Source: Paenibacillus sp. DCT19
GTDB lineage: Bacteria; Bacillota; Bacilli; Paenibacillales; Paenibacillaceae
Length of the DNA stretch: 64,000 nt
NCBI RefSeq assembly: GCF_003268635.1
Contig: NZ_CP029639.1
Location: 4,289,501-4,353,500 of the forward strand
Reading direction: 5' to 3'
The notes beneath the pieces were generated by a model. That model saw only the letters and a program-made list of their open reading frames with translations. It was not told where the DNA came from and made no database searches. This document shows, one piece after another, positions 34,084-43,557 of the stretch (position 1 is its first letter; every line of letters begins with the position of its first letter). Position numbers and translations under genes: made by a program.

Positions 34084-35760
34084 TTATGCATCTCCTTTGG
34101 GCACATCAAATAAAATATCTGTTCCTTGTTCCAGCCGAGTAATGGTTAAGCCTTGTCCATAAATAAGCTTCACACGGCGGTGTACGTTATATAATCCGAT
34201 CTGATTCCCGGGCATTCGATCATGGTACACCTTCTCAATAATATCTGGACGGATACCTGCCCCTGTATCGCTGACACCCACTCGCACAAAATCAGGATAA
34301 TCCTGTACTCGAATACGAACCGTCCCCGGGCCTTTCCCTTTAAGAATGCCGTGGATAATGGCATTTTCAACAAGCGGCTGAATCACCAGACTTGGAATAT
34401 GCACAGCGACCTCATCAATCTCATAGATCACTTGCAGCCTACTACCGAAGCGGGCCTTTTCGATTTCCACATAATTACGAACCTGCTCTAGTTCCTTATG
34501 AATATCGATCAGTTCGTCTGACAGCTCCAGATTATAGCGCATATATCCTGACAAATTCACAATTAACTCTCTTGCTCGATCAGGCTTGGTACGAATGGAG
34601 GAGGCAATAGCATTTAACGCATTAAACAGAAAATGAGGATGGATGGTCGTCTGCAGAGCTCTAAGCTCTGCTTTGTTCGCAGCAGCCTTAATCTCCTCAA
34701 CACGGGATACCTCCATCTGCGTGGAAATAATCTGTGATAGCCCTACCGCCATCGTTTGCAAAGGATACGTAATCTTGTACGCTTTTCGATAATAAATTTT
34801 GAGCGCACCTGTCACTTCGCCCCGCTCTTCTAGCGGAATAATGAGCAGGGAGTGAATATCTGGCGTTTTCTCATCGATCACATCATTACTAATGGTAATC
34901 TCACCGCTGGAGATCGTTTTCTTCGTCATCTCACTAATAATCTCATTTCCGATATGATACCGTTCTTCACCAAATCCCACATAAGCGAGTACATTTCGTG
35001 TATCGGTAATGGCTACTGCATCTGCCTGGATATCCTCCTGAATAATTCGGCAGATGGTACGAAGAGAATCTTCGTCAATGGAACGGAAATACGGCAGCGT
35101 TTTGTTGGCAATATCTAATGCGAGCTTCGCCTGACGAGCTGCGATCATTTCTTTTTCCCCTTCAACACTCTGCACCAGAAGCACAATCAACCCGATATTC
35201 ATCTCACCTAAAATCATCGGCAGTGCAATCTGAGAAACGATATCTGCCCCCAGTGGGTCTGGATAGGAGTACAACAAAATAAGTAACATCGTAAGTGCTT
35301 CACAGATCATTCCAGCGGCGATCCCGATAATCCAGCGTTTGGACTTAGGGGTGTACTTGTGAATGTAACCAGATACGAGACCTGCGATAATACTTGTGAT
35401 GAGACAAGGAACAGCCGTTACTCCGTCCATATCAATCAAATAACGGTGTACTCCAGATACAATCCCCGTAATGATCCCCACAGGTGCGCCAAACAAAATA
35501 CCACCAGATAACACAGCGATGATTCGTACATTGACAAGAGAACCCTCTACATTAATTCCCGTATATGTCCCGAAGATAGCAAAAGCACAGAACAGTAGTG
35601 TAACTGCTACATATTCCTGCCACCTTAATTTGCCCTTCTGCAGGATCTGCCTAAACCGGGGAACTCTGGACAAAAAGAATAAAAAGATAATTAACAATGC
35701 CGCCCGTTCAAACAAACCAAGCAACATAATAAACATTTCAGACAATCGAACTTCCTCCAT
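34084..35760 (-). CDS. LytS-family sensor histidine kinase
   Basis: A 558-residue membrane kinase. Residues about 10-200 hold the 5TMR-LYT sensor module with about six spans ([39 protein letters not shown]). A GAF-like domain follows at about 220-350. The phospho-acceptor His is in [17 protein letters not shown] at about 375, the hallmark of LytS/YpdA kinases. The ATPase domain has [13 protein letters not shown] (N box), GVSDTGAGI (G1) and [11 protein letters not shown]. It would sense a small metabolite or membrane state and phosphorylate the LytTR regulator encoded next. Relatives BtsS and YpdA in E. coli respond to pyruvate. Confidence 0.92.
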   Translation of the reverse strand: MEEVRLSEMFIMLLGLFERAALLIIFLFFLSRVPRFRQILQKGKLRWQEYVAVTLLFCAFAIFGTYTGINVEGSLVNVRIIAVLSGGILFGAPVGIITGIVSGVHRYLIDMDGVTAVPCLITSIIAGLVSGYIHKYTPKSKRWIIGIAAGMICEALTMLLILLYSYPDPLGADIVSQIALPMILGEMNIGLIVLLVQSVEGEKEMIAARQAKLALDIANKTLPYFRSIDEDSLRTICRIIQEDIQADAVAITDTRNVLAYVGFGEERYHIGNEIISEMTKKTISSGEITISNDVIDEKTPDIHSLLIIPLEERGEVTGALKIYYRKAYKITYPLQTMAVGLSQIISTQMEVSRVEEIKAAANKAELRALQTTIHPHFLFNALNAIASSIRTKPDRARELIVNLSGYMRYNLELSDELIDIHKELEQVRNYVEIEKARFGSRLQVIYEIDEVAVHIPSLVIQPLVENAIIHGILKGKGPGTVRIRVQDYPDFVRVGVSDTGAGIRPDIIEKVYHDRMPGNQIGLYNVHRRVKLIYGQGLTITRLEQGTDILFDVPKGDA

Positions 35761-35944
35761 ATCTGTTAGACATTAGCGTAACTCTGTTAGTTCAAGCTCC
35801 ACTGTGTAGAACCTGCTCACCATGCTCGTATGCAACAGTTTACCGCTACCCCCACAGGAAAGCAAAGTCATCCCTAAAAAACACCAGATAGATTCACTTA
35901 GACATAAAAAGTAAATATGATTACATCTCTGGTTGTCCTAATAA

Positions 35945-35995
35945 TACGAAAGGGCTGTCCCTCGTCATGTTCATGACAAATAGGACAACCCCTCA
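35945..35995 (-). terminator. Terminator-like hairpin after the SpoVIF-like gene
   Basis: AGGGCTGTCC (35951-35960) pairs with GGACAACCCCT (35983-35993) with one mismatch, and an inner GTCATG/CATGAC hairpin. The minus-strand 3' side is TTTCGTATT, a weak T-tract. It is 50 nt after the stop of the gene at 36044. Confidence 0.5.
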
Positions 35996-36043
35996 ATACT
36001 CATCATCGTCCGATGTGATAAACCCAACATCGCATCGAATACC

Positions 36044-36331
36044 TCACCTAAACATTCCCCATAGCTTAATCAGATGGAACGTATTATTCGGGTCAATCTT
36101 CTGCGCGATCACAAAGGCTACAAATTGCTCCTCTTGAGCAGGCGAAAAGCTCTCATTCATAATGACTGCTGAAGATTTCACAAGTCTTCTCACCTTTGCA
36201 CGATCCTGGAGATCCGACTTTGTTACACCATCGATTAGTTTTTTGATACGCTCTTTTACAGCAGGATTTTTCATCTTTTTTTTGATCCGCTCCACTAACT
36301 GCGGACTAATTCCATATTGTTGATAACCCAA
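36044..36331 (-). CDS. SpoVIF-like (stage VI sporulation protein F) small protein
   Basis: A 95-residue basic helical protein without signal or membrane segment. The pattern of a KERIKKLIDGVTKSDLQD helix, then AKVRRLVKSSAVIMNESFSP and a final EEQFVAFVIAQK helix resembles the stage VI sporulation protein F family, which affects coat or spore maturation. The resemblance is from memory and moderate. The start is uncertain: AGGAGG lies 11 nt before a TTG at 36331; a GTG at 36343 overlaps the ribosome site. Confidence 0.55.
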   Translation of the reverse strand: MGYQQYGISPQLVERIKKKMKNPAVKERIKKLIDGVTKSDLQDRAKVRRLVKSSAVIMNESFSPAQEEQFVAFVIAQKIDPNNTFHLIKLWGMFR

Positions 36332-36424
36332 CGGACTTAGCACCTCCTGAATAATGAACTCACTTCTTATTCATATGACAGGAGGGCTTGTACACTTGAC
36401 CTTTTTCCTAAGGAAATACGAAAA

Positions 36425-36617
36425 CCGGACTTTATCATCTATTCGATAAAGTCCGCTTTTCAGTACCAAGAAGATGGGACGAAGCTAGAAATGGAGTAGC
36501 GGAGCGTAGATCAAGCTACGTGAGCAACGGACATTTCGGCTGAGTCCCATCTTCGCCGCTGATGATGCCGCTTGGCATCTATCGTAATCAAAAACGGACT
36601 TTTTGAACATCCTCTAA
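36425..36617. repeat. Dispersed MITE-like element, family 2, copy 2
   Basis: Same orientation as the copy at 24991-25170 and carries the same core GAGCAACGGACATTTCGGCT. The right end is ACGGACTTTTTGAAC. The left terminus is replaced by a hairpin CCGGACTTTATC/GATAAAGTCCG, so this copy lacks a normal left inverted end. It fills the gap between recG and the SpoVIF-like gene. Confidence 0.75.
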
Positions 36618-36618
36618 G

Positions 36619-38664
36619 TTAATCGATGAGGTCGCCTTGAAACACTTGCTGCCCCTGTAAATACTCACGCAGTGGTGCGTAGTCGATGGATGTCCAGAAG
36701 TTTGCGTCTGTAATTAAACTGGAGACGTCATCTCTGGCCTGCTCCAATACTGCAAAGTCAGCAACCATATCGGCCAATCGAAACTCGGGCAAGCCACTCT
36801 GCTTGGTGCCGAAGAAATCACCAGGACCGCGCAGATCTAAGTCACGCCTGGAAACCTCAAAACCGTCATCTGTTTCCGTCATAACCTTCATGCGTTCTTG
36901 TCCAACTTCTGATTTTGGATCAGCAATAAGCACACAGTAGGAAGCATGCGCCCCGCGGCCAACCCGGCCCCGAAGCTGGTGGAGCTGTGACAATCCAAAA
37001 CGATCCGCATCCATGATCACCATAAGCGTAGCGTTAGGTACGTCCACCCCTACCTCGATGACCGTCGTGGAAACGAGAAGCTGAATATCGTTACTGTAGA
37101 AGTCACGCATCATTTCTTCTTTTTCCGTCGCCGTCATTCGTCCATGAAGCAAGCCCACACGATAGTTCGGGAAATTCTGCTGCATCTGCACATGCAGATC
37201 AATCGCATTCTGAACGTCCAGTTTTTCCGACTCTTCAATGAGTGGACAGATCAGATAGGCTTGCCGCCCTTGATCCACTTCTCGGGATATAAAGCCCAGT
37301 ACCCGCTCCATCTTGTCATGCTTCACCCAGTAGGTGGAGATCGGGATACGCCCTTTAGGTCGTTCTGAGATCGTAGATACTTCAATATCTCCAAAAGCTG
37401 TAATCGCCAGTGTCCTAGGAATCGGCGTAGCTGTCATCGTCAACACATCCGGGTTATACCCTTTACGACGGAGAACACTACGCTGATTCACACCGAAACG
37501 ATGCTGCTCATCGGTAACCACAAGTCCTAAATCACGGAAGAATACATCCTCCTGAATCAGAGCATGCGTCCCTACTACAATATCAATCATGCCCATTTGT
37601 AAGGAAGCAATCAGATCTTTACGTTTGCGGCCGTTCACACTACCTGTCAGAAGGCCAACGGTCACACCGAATGGTTCGAACAGCTTTTGCAATGATCTCA
37701 TATGCTGCTCTGCCAGAATCTCTGTAGGCACCATTAGAGCCCCCTGAAACCCAGAGCGCACCGTAGTATAGAGAGCAATCGCCGCAATGACAGTTTTGCC
37801 TGAACCTACATCTCCCTGAAGCAGGCGGTTCATCGAATAAGGCGAGCGCATATCATGCAAAATTTCAAGCTCTACCTTCTTCTGAGCATCTGTCAGTTCA
37901 AACGGCAAACTGCGTACAAATTCACGAATCGTCGTATTATCCGTCGTATGCACGACCCCATCCATGCGATCTCGATTAAGGGCTCGATAGGCCTGCATTT
38001 TAAGTTGGAATAAAAAAAGTTCCTCATACACCATCCGTTGTCTGGCCTGCTGGCCTTCCTGGTTATCCTGGGGATGATGAATTCCAGCAATCGCTTGTTT
38101 ACGAGGCATGAGACTATATTTATTTAACAAGCTCCGCGGCAAAATTTCAGGAACTAACTCACCAAATTGCACGAGCCCTTGCTGAATGGTTTTGCGCATC
38201 CACGATTGTGTGATCTTACCTGTTACTGAATATACAGGCTGAAGTGTACCTGAACGTCCTCCCCCTTTATCGGGAAATTCGGAATCGGATACCGTCATCT
38301 GCATGCGCTTTTGTTCCCATTTGCCAGTGATGACAATCTCACGGTTAGGCGTTAGCTGATCTTTCAGGAAATGTCGATTAAACCACGTAGCTGTAATCAT
38401 CCACTCCTCGGTCATTACCTTACACGTAAGCCGTGATTTCTTACCGTATCTTTGTAACACAGGAATGCCCATAATTTGGCCCTGAACCGTGATCTTGTCT
38501 CCATCCTTCACTTCACTGAGAGAACGCAGACGATAATCCTCGTATCTGAACGGATAATATTCTAATAAATCTTTTACAGTAGAGATGCCAAAGGCGTGAA
38601 GCTCTCCCTCTTTGAGAGCACTCACGCCGTTGATTTGTTTTACGGATATTTCATCCCATTTCAT
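36619..38664 (-). CDS. recG: ATP-dependent DNA helicase RecG
   Basis: Replication-fork reversal and branch-migrating helicase, about 681 residues from ATG 38664. That start has GAGGG 7 nt upstream and lies just after the degV stop; the open frame extends 14 codons into degV without support. N-terminal wedge/OB domain (YYPFRYEDYR; ITVQGQIMGIPVLQRYGKKS). Helicase motifs: GDVGSGKTVIAAIAL (Walker A), VTDEQHRFGVNQR (DEQH), MTATPIPRTLAITAFGDIE, TTVIEVGVDVPNATLMVI and QLRGRVGRGAHASYCVL. Length and motifs are standard. Same position and order as in B. subtilis after fakA/degV-type genes. Confidence 0.97.
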   Translation of the reverse strand: MKWDEISVKQINGVSALKEGELHAFGISTVKDLLEYYPFRYEDYRLRSLSEVKDGDKITVQGQIMGIPVLQRYGKKSRLTCKVMTEEWMITATWFNRHFLKDQLTPNREIVITGKWEQKRMQMTVSDSEFPDKGGGRSGTLQPVYSVTGKITQSWMRKTIQQGLVQFGELVPEILPRSLLNKYSLMPRKQAIAGIHHPQDNQEGQQARQRMVYEELFLFQLKMQAYRALNRDRMDGVVHTTDNTTIREFVRSLPFELTDAQKKVELEILHDMRSPYSMNRLLQGDVGSGKTVIAAIALYTTVRSGFQGALMVPTEILAEQHMRSLQKLFEPFGVTVGLLTGSVNGRKRKDLIASLQMGMIDIVVGTHALIQEDVFFRDLGLVVTDEQHRFGVNQRSVLRRKGYNPDVLTMTATPIPRTLAITAFGDIEVSTISERPKGRIPISTYWVKHDKMERVLGFISREVDQGRQAYLICPLIEESEKLDVQNAIDLHVQMQQNFPNYRVGLLHGRMTATEKEEMMRDFYSNDIQLLVSTTVIEVGVDVPNATLMVIMDADRFGLSQLHQLRGRVGRGAHASYCVLIADPKSEVGQERMKVMTETDDGFEVSRRDLDLRGPGDFFGTKQSGLPEFRLADMVADFAVLEQARDDVSSLITDANFWTSIDYAPLREYLQGQQVFQGDLID

Positions 38665-38674
38665 GTCTAATCCC

Positions 38675-39538
38675 TCATTCCGGAACAGGCCACATAAAGA
38701 TCGCAATTACACCAGGACCGACATGGCTACCGATGACAGCGCCAATGTTGGTATACACTACCTCATTCAGTGTAAAATGCCCACGTAACTGCTCTGCACA
38801 AGCAATAGCTGATCCGGGATCTGCGGTGTGGCCGATTGCCACATTCACGCGTTTACCCGCGAAATCCTGCTGAAACAGCTCAATGATGCGAGCCATGGCC
38901 TTTTTTTGACCTCTAACCTTCTCTACGGCATAGATAATGCCTTCTTCATCAATAGATAGAATCGGCTTAATATTCAAAAGGGTTCCAAAAATCGCTGCCG
39001 CTTTGCCAATCCGACCGCCTTTCTGTAGATACTCCAGCGTATCCACAAGAAAGAACAGCTTACGCGTTCGGTGCATACCTTCTACAGCACTAGCGATGTC
39101 GGATGCCGACTTGCCTTGTAAGGCTAGTTCAGCGGCCTGCACCACCAGCAACCCATATCCATAAGATGCCGACTTGGAGTCCAGCACCGTAATGTCACCT
39201 TCACGCTCTAACAAAGACTTGCCAAGCAGAGCTGATTGATAAGTGCCACTCATGCCAGACGACAAGTGAATGGATACGATGGCACGTTCCGGATCCTCAT
39301 CCAGCAATGACTGATATACGTTCATGAACTCGGTTGGAGAAGGTTGTGACGTCGTTGGCAATGTCGCAGCCTTTCCAAGTTTCGTATAAAACTCCTCTGG
39401 GGTCAGTTCAACTCCGTCAGCATACGTTTCTTCACCAAACAATACACGCAACGGCACAACATGAATCCCATACTTGCGAATAAGTTCTTCCGGTATATCT
39501 GCTGTACTATCCGTTACGATCGCAACCTTGTGGCTCAC
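38675..39538 (-). CDS. DegV-family fatty acid-binding protein (FakB-like)
   Basis: A 287-residue DegV protein that binds a fatty acid and presents it to the kinase FakA, which is encoded immediately upstream (30 nt). Landmarks: IVTDSTADIPEELI at the N-terminus, LPTTSQPSPTEF and VSIHLSSGMSGTYQSALL, the Ser/Thr-rich fatty-acid/phosphate pocket, and GHTADPGSAIACAEQL. The adjacency to the DAK-type kinase gene strongly supports the FakAB role in incorporating exogenous fatty acids into phospholipid. Confidence 0.92.
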   Translation of the reverse strand: MSHKVAIVTDSTADIPEELIRKYGIHVVPLRVLFGEETYADGVELTPEEFYTKLGKAATLPTTSQPSPTEFMNVYQSLLDEDPERAIVSIHLSSGMSGTYQSALLGKSLLEREGDITVLDSKSASYGYGLLVVQAAELALQGKSASDIASAVEGMHRTRKLFFLVDTLEYLQKGGRIGKAAAIFGTLLNIKPILSIDEEGIIYAVEKVRGQKKAMARIIELFQQDFAGKRVNVAIGHTADPGSAIACAEQLRGHFTLNEVVYTNIGAVIGSHVGPGVIAIFMWPVPE

Positions 39539-39568
39539 TAGATCCCCTCCTTCTTGGCTAGGTGAACA

Positions 39569-41377
39569 CTAAGACTCTACAGAGAACAAGTAATAATAAA
39601 CTGGCTGTCCTCCAGCATGTACCTCTACTTCAGCATCTGGATACTGCTCTTCGAGCCATGCAACCAGCGCAGTTGTAACCTCAGAAGACGCCTCTTCCCC
39701 TTCGAGCAGGGTAACAACCTCGTCTCCACTCTCTAACATGCGTGCAAGCAAACCTTGGCATGCCTGCAACAGATCTTCGTCCGTAGCCACAATTTTGGAG
39801 TTGTGAATCCCGATATAATGACCTTCCTTAATATCCAGTTCATCATATTGGGTATCTCTCACCGCATGGGTCACTTGGCCCGATTGCACTCGTGCCAGAG
39901 CATCCAGCATCTGATCCCGGTTCACCTCTGCCGATTCATCTTCCTGGAACGCAAAAGCAGCCGCCATGCCTTGTGGAATGGTCTTACTTGGAATTACAGT
40001 AATACGGCGTTCGTCCTCCAGCAATTCACGTGCCTGCTCTGCAGCAAGTACGATATTAGAATTGTTCGGCAAAATAAAAATCTGTTCCGCTGCGATTGAA
40101 CGCACCGCTTTCACAAAATCCTCCGTGCTCGGATTCATTGTCTGACCACCAGACAACACGACATCCACACCAAGGCTACGGAAAATCTCAGCAATACCTT
40201 CACCTGAAGATACAGCGATAAATCCATATGGTGCCATCTCATCCGCAGGTGGTACAGCTTCCTCGAGACCACGCGACGCTTCTGGTGGAATCTCCGCAAA
40301 CAGTTCAGGCGAAGGCGCGATATCCATACCTGCAGTAAGCAGATCTCTATGCTGCTCACGCATGTTCAGAATGTGAATCTGCGTAATTTCACCATAGCGT
40401 AGAGCCAGGTTCAGTACATCGCCAGGCGTCTTGGAATGCACATGCACTTTGATGACTTCATCATCGGCAATAATGATAATGGAATCTCCGTTCACTGATA
40501 ACGCTTTCTCGAAAACTTCCTCATCGAATGTGACTCCTGCGTTGTCGCCAAGCTGACGGTTAATGAAAAATTCCATATCGTACAGGAATTCAATATCTTC
40601 CGTAACAAGTCTTGCTTGTGCCGATAAAGGCATCTCTGGCGCGATAACCTGTTGTATAGGCTTCGCAGGTGTTACTTCCGGCTTCGCAGCAGGTTTGAGA
40701 GCAGAAGACGCCACCGAAGGTGAAACTTCTTTTGGCAAAGTCGTCAGACTTCCTCCATCTTGCTGCAACAGAACTTCCATGAAGCCTTCGTAAATATATA
40801 CAAGCCCCTGACCACCTGAATCCACAACCCCTACCTGTTTCAGTACAGGCAGCAATTCTGGAGTCATCGCCAGTGCTTCTTTTGCTTTTAACAATACTTC
40901 ATTCATTAATTCAGTGATATCATTCGTCCGTCTAGCGTAATAGTTCGCATGCTTAGCAGCTTCCTTAGCTACGGTCAGAATGGTGCCTTCTACAGGCTTT
41001 ACCACTGCTTTGTATGCTGCATCCACACCATTCTGGAGGGCTGCCGCAAATTGGATTGTATTCAGTTCCTCATAAGGCGCAGCAGAACGGCTGAATCCTC
41101 GGAACAATTGCGATAAAATAACTCCGGAATTGCCGCGAGCACCCATAAGCAGGCCTTTCGATAAAATACCAGCAGCTTCTCCGATTGAGGCGGAGCTCTT
41201 GCGTTTAATCTCAGCGACTCCTGCACTCATTGTCAAATTCATGTTCGTTCCCGTGTCGCCATCTGGCACAGGGAACACATTCAGGGAATTGACGTGCTCT
41301 GCATGCTGCCCAAGTTGTTCCGCTCCGGCAAGTACCATTGCGGTGAAATCTGTTCCATTTAAAGAACGTATACTCAA
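39569..41377 (-). CDS. fakA: Fatty acid kinase FakA (DAK phosphatase / YloV family)
   Basis: Cytoplasmic kinase phosphorylating fatty acids held by DegV/FakB proteins. About 602 residues from TTG 41377, chosen because GGAAGGGG precedes it at good spacing and the protein then begins SIRSLNGTDFTAMVLAG. The N-terminal DAK2-like nucleotide domain has NVFPVPDGDTGTNMNLTMSA, the Asp residues that bind Mg-ATP, and MGARGNSGVILSQLFRGFS. A Pro/Ala/Lys-rich linker at about 225-255 precedes the middle and C-terminal domains. Same neighbourhood as yloV of B. subtilis, but the usual upstream Asp23-family gene is missing. Confidence 0.94.
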   Translation of the reverse strand: MSIRSLNGTDFTAMVLAGAEQLGQHAEHVNSLNVFPVPDGDTGTNMNLTMSAGVAEIKRKSSASIGEAAGILSKGLLMGARGNSGVILSQLFRGFSRSAAPYEELNTIQFAAALQNGVDAAYKAVVKPVEGTILTVAKEAAKHANYYARRTNDITELMNEVLLKAKEALAMTPELLPVLKQVGVVDSGGQGLVYIYEGFMEVLLQQDGGSLTTLPKEVSPSVASSALKPAAKPEVTPAKPIQQVIAPEMPLSAQARLVTEDIEFLYDMEFFINRQLGDNAGVTFDEEVFEKALSVNGDSIIIIADDEVIKVHVHSKTPGDVLNLALRYGEITQIHILNMREQHRDLLTAGMDIAPSPELFAEIPPEASRGLEEAVPPADEMAPYGFIAVSSGEGIAEIFRSLGVDVVLSGGQTMNPSTEDFVKAVRSIAAEQIFILPNNSNIVLAAEQARELLEDERRITVIPSKTIPQGMAAAFAFQEDESAEVNRDQMLDALARVQSGQVTHAVRDTQYDELDIKEGHYIGIHNSKIVATDEDLLQACQGLLARMLESGDEVVTLLEGEEASSEVTTALVAWLEEQYPDAEVEVHAGGQPVYYYLFSVES

Positions 41378-41413
41378 GTGAGAATTCCCCTTCCTAGCTT
41401 GATACACGAACAT

Positions 41414-41808
41414 CTTGCACCAAGATGTTATCTGGTCTGTTCATGCGTTAACGCTATCGCGTTATTCTTCGTCCATACCTTGTCCGGCATAGGCATATAA
41501 TACAACATGTCAGCCGGGTTTAACGGTCTGGGCGGCCTGACCACCGATATCCTGCAACCAATTACAGCCCCAAGTTCGGGGCATACGGATATGCACCGGT
41601 ATCGAGAGCCGGCATGAATGCCGCATGGAGACTGGTGCCAATGATGGAATGCCGCAGCGCGCAGCGTTGCCAAAAAGCAGACCCCCGACCTTTAAGGCCG
41701 GTCTTTTCTCCGGCTTCCCCGCGGCAAAAGCCTGTTCACCGCTGTATTATGGACTATTCAACATTGTACTATATTAGACAGGAGAAATAAATAAAGTTTT
41801 TGGATCAG
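41414..41808. other. GC-rich gene-free stretch between fakA and rpmB
   Basis: No credible gene. The minus-strand frame at 41428-41673 has Cys/His/Pro-rich, improbable composition. The stretch is markedly GC-richer than neighbours around 41520-41730 and contains self-complementary pieces, for example GACCTTTAAGGCCGGTC and GGCGGCCTGACCACC. This suggests a structured leader RNA of fakA or a small RNA. I recognise no known riboswitch. Confidence 0.4.
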
Positions 41809-41838
41809 TTGACGAAGCTTTTTTCAATATGATATTAT
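41809..41838 (+). promoter_or_regulatory. SigA-type promoter of rpmB
   Basis: -35 TTGACG (41809-41814) and -10 TATTAT (41833-41838) with an 18-nt spacer. It predicts a leader of about 170 nt before rpmB, which includes a CTGACTTTTTCTAGTCAG hairpin around 41922-41939 and the ribosome site AGGAGGTG. Confidence 0.65.
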
Positions 41839-42015
41839 ATTCAAGTATTGTTTTAGGCAGGTTTAGTAATGGAAATGATCCGGCGATGCTGGCTTGAACA
41901 ACCCATTAGCTACTGGAAACTGACTTTTTCTAGTCAGGTAGAACAATTTAGTCCTTGTGGAATGACTTTCGTCTCTCCGAAGGCACTGGTTATTTTAGGA
42001 TAGGAGGTGTAATCT

Positions 42016-42204
42016 ATGTCTCGCAAATGTTATGTGACAGGTAAGAAACCGGGCACCGGTAACCACGTATCCCACGCTAACAACCGTAACCGTCGTTCTT
42101 GGGGCGTAAACGTTCAGAAGGTCCGCATTCTCGTGAACGGCAAACCGAAACGTGTATACGTAAGCACCCGTGCACTGAAAGCCGGTAAAGTGACTCGCGT
42201 ATAA
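42016..42204 (+). CDS. rpmB: 50S ribosomal protein L28
   Basis: A 62-residue basic protein of the large ribosomal subunit. The diagnostic start is [20 protein letters not shown], followed by [16 protein letters not shown] and the C-terminal [13 protein letters not shown]. Strong ribosome site AGGAGGTG before the ATG. It carries a single Cys near the N-terminus instead of the two CxxC pairs of zinc-binding L28 forms. It is transcribed opposite to its neighbours, as in B. subtilis. Confidence 0.97.
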   Translation: MSRKCYVTGKKPGTGNHVSHANNRNRRSWGVNVQKVRILVNGKPKRVYVSTRALKAGKVTRV

Positions 42205-42234
42205 TCACGCAAAGCTACTATAAATCGGATAAGC

Positions 42235-42266
42235 AAAAAGCACCTTGTCTATTGCAGGTGCTTTTT
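42235..42266. terminator. Bidirectional terminator between rpmB and spoVM
   Basis: AAAAAGCACCT (42235-42245) pairs with AGGTGCTTTTTT (42256-42267), 10-nt loop, with A-run and T-run on the two sides. It serves rpmB (+) and spoVM (-). Confidence 0.92.
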
Positions 42267-42396
42267 TGGTATTTAAACATGAAAGCCCCCACCTTAAACA
42301 CCATAGACATGTGAATGGCCGCCGCATCGTGCTTCGAAAGCTACTTTCCAGATCGCTCTGAAGCCAACAAAGCGGCGGTATTCGCATTGTAATGGA

Positions 42397-42477
42397 TCAG
42401 TTCTTTTGAAACGTATTAAGAATCGCCTTCACAAACCCTCCCAAAAACTTCGGCAGTTTGAACGTGTAAAATTTCAT
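42397..42477 (-). CDS. spoVM: Stage V sporulation protein SpoVM, 26 residues
   Basis: A tiny amphipathic-helix protein that marks the curved forespore membrane, anchors SpoIVA and is needed for coat assembly. Translation gives MKFYTFKLPKFLGGFVKAIL followed by NTFQKN, which aligns throughout with B. subtilis SpoVM (which opens MKFYTIKLPKFLGG). The helix-breaking Pro9 and the Gly pair are kept. GGAGG lies 7 nt before the ATG. It sits between rpe and rpmB in the conserved place. It is far below usual gene-finder length cut-offs, so it is easily missed. Confidence 0.96.
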   Translation of the reverse strand: MKFYTFKLPKFLGGFVKAILNTFQKN

Positions 42478-42550
42478 ACTTCACCCTCCCCATCATGCTC
42501 ATACATCCGCCGTATCCTATGCTCCATGCCTTCTCCACCGCAAACACGAC

Positions 42551-42585
42551 AAAAAAGGCTACATGAGAAACCTGCTCATGTAACC
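42551..42585 (-). terminator. Terminator ending the prpC-prkC-rsgA-rpe transcript
   Basis: GGCTACATGAG (42557-42567) pairs with CTCATGTAACC (42575-42585), one mismatch; the minus strand continues with six T. It isolates spoVM from the upstream operon. Confidence 0.88.
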
Positions 42586-42642
42586 ATATTTATGCGGAAC
42601 TACCTGTCCCTATTCCATAATGACGAGCCTGAAACACGGCAT

Positions 42643-42894
42643 TTACATCTGAGTCGGAACAAATTGATAGACAGCGATCATGAATACACTCATTAAGTAG
42701 TAGAGTATGCTAAAAATGACAAATGTAACCCGAAGTCTCGTTCGGTCAAATTTACGGAAGTACAAAATGACAATTCCAACCCCAAGTAAAGAGGTAAATG
42801 CATTAAATGGAGATTGTACTACCGCAAATAAAGCAAGCACTAATCCTGTAACGAGACTTGCAGCCATGGTCCACAGCGTCTCCTTCAGATTCAT
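42643..42894 (-). CDS. Small membrane protein of unknown function after rpe
   Basis: An 83-residue protein with about three hydrophobic segments: LWTMAASLVTGLVLALFAVV, then TSLLGVGIVILYF, and TFVIFSILYYLMSVFMIAVY. A basic stretch, RKFDRTRLR, lies between the second and third. It starts 2 nt after the rpe stop, so it is probably coupled to rpe. I do not recognise the family. It is the last gene before a strong terminator. Confidence 0.75.
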   Translation of the reverse strand: MNLKETLWTMAASLVTGLVLALFAVVQSPFNAFTSLLGVGIVILYFRKFDRTRLRVTFVIFSILYYLMSVFMIAVYQFVPTQM

Positions 42895-42896
42895 GT

Positions 42897-43556
42897 TTAT
42901 CCCCCGTAGCTGTTGCGAATTTCAGTAATTGCTGCTGCACGATCTTCACGTCCAAATACTGCACTTCCTGCAACGAGTACATCCGCGCCAGCTTCCACCA
43001 CGAGTGGAGCCGTATCGGCAGCAATCCCGCCATCGACTTCAATATGAACGTCATGACGACCTTTTTCATTCAGCCAACTGCGAATCTGCTTGATTTTGTT
43101 CATTGTTCCAGAGATGAAGGCTTGTCCACCAAACCCTGGGTTAACCGTCATGACCAGCACCAAGTCGACATCATCAAGAACTTCCTGAATCGCACTAGCA
43201 GGTGTACCCGGATTCAAAGCAACGCCCGCTTTTACACCCTGTTCTTTGATCAAGTGAATAACACGGTGAAGGTGCACACAAGCTTCAGCATGAACGGTAA
43301 TGACCGCAGCGCCAGCTTTGGCAAACTCCTCAACATACCGCTCAGGGTTCTCAATCATCAAATGCACATCAAGTGGCAAGCTTGTATGAGGCGCAATGGC
43401 TTTTACAATTGCAGGGCCTAGCGTAATATTAGGGACAAAGTGACCGTCCATGACATCAACATGAATCCAGTCTCCACCTGCGGTTTGAGCTTCCGCTACC
43501 TCTGCACCAAGACGGGCAAAATCAGCAGATAAAATGGATGGGGCAATTTTAATCAT
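42897..43556 (-). CDS. rpe: Ribulose-phosphate 3-epimerase
   Basis: Pentose-phosphate pathway enzyme interconverting ribulose-5-P and xylulose-5-P; 219-residue TIM barrel, standard length. Landmarks: [35 protein letters not shown] (metal His/Asp), [34 protein letters not shown] and [11 protein letters not shown] (second metal Asp). It starts right after rsgA (about 1 nt gap), as in B. subtilis. Confidence 0.97.
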   Translation of the reverse strand: MIKIAPSILSADFARLGAEVAEAQTAGGDWIHVDVMDGHFVPNITLGPAIVKAIAPHTSLPLDVHLMIENPERYVEEFAKAGAAVITVHAEACVHLHRVIHLIKEQGVKAGVALNPGTPASAIQEVLDDVDLVLVMTVNPGFGGQAFISGTMNKIKQIRSWLNEKGRHDVHIEVDGGIAADTAPLVVEAGADVLVAGSAVFGREDRAAAITEIRNSYGG

Positions 43557-43557
43557 G

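Noticed and set aside
41428..41673. 81-residue frame considered as the missing Asp23/YloU gene
   Set aside because: No Asp23 motifs; Cys/His/Pro-rich, no ribosome site.
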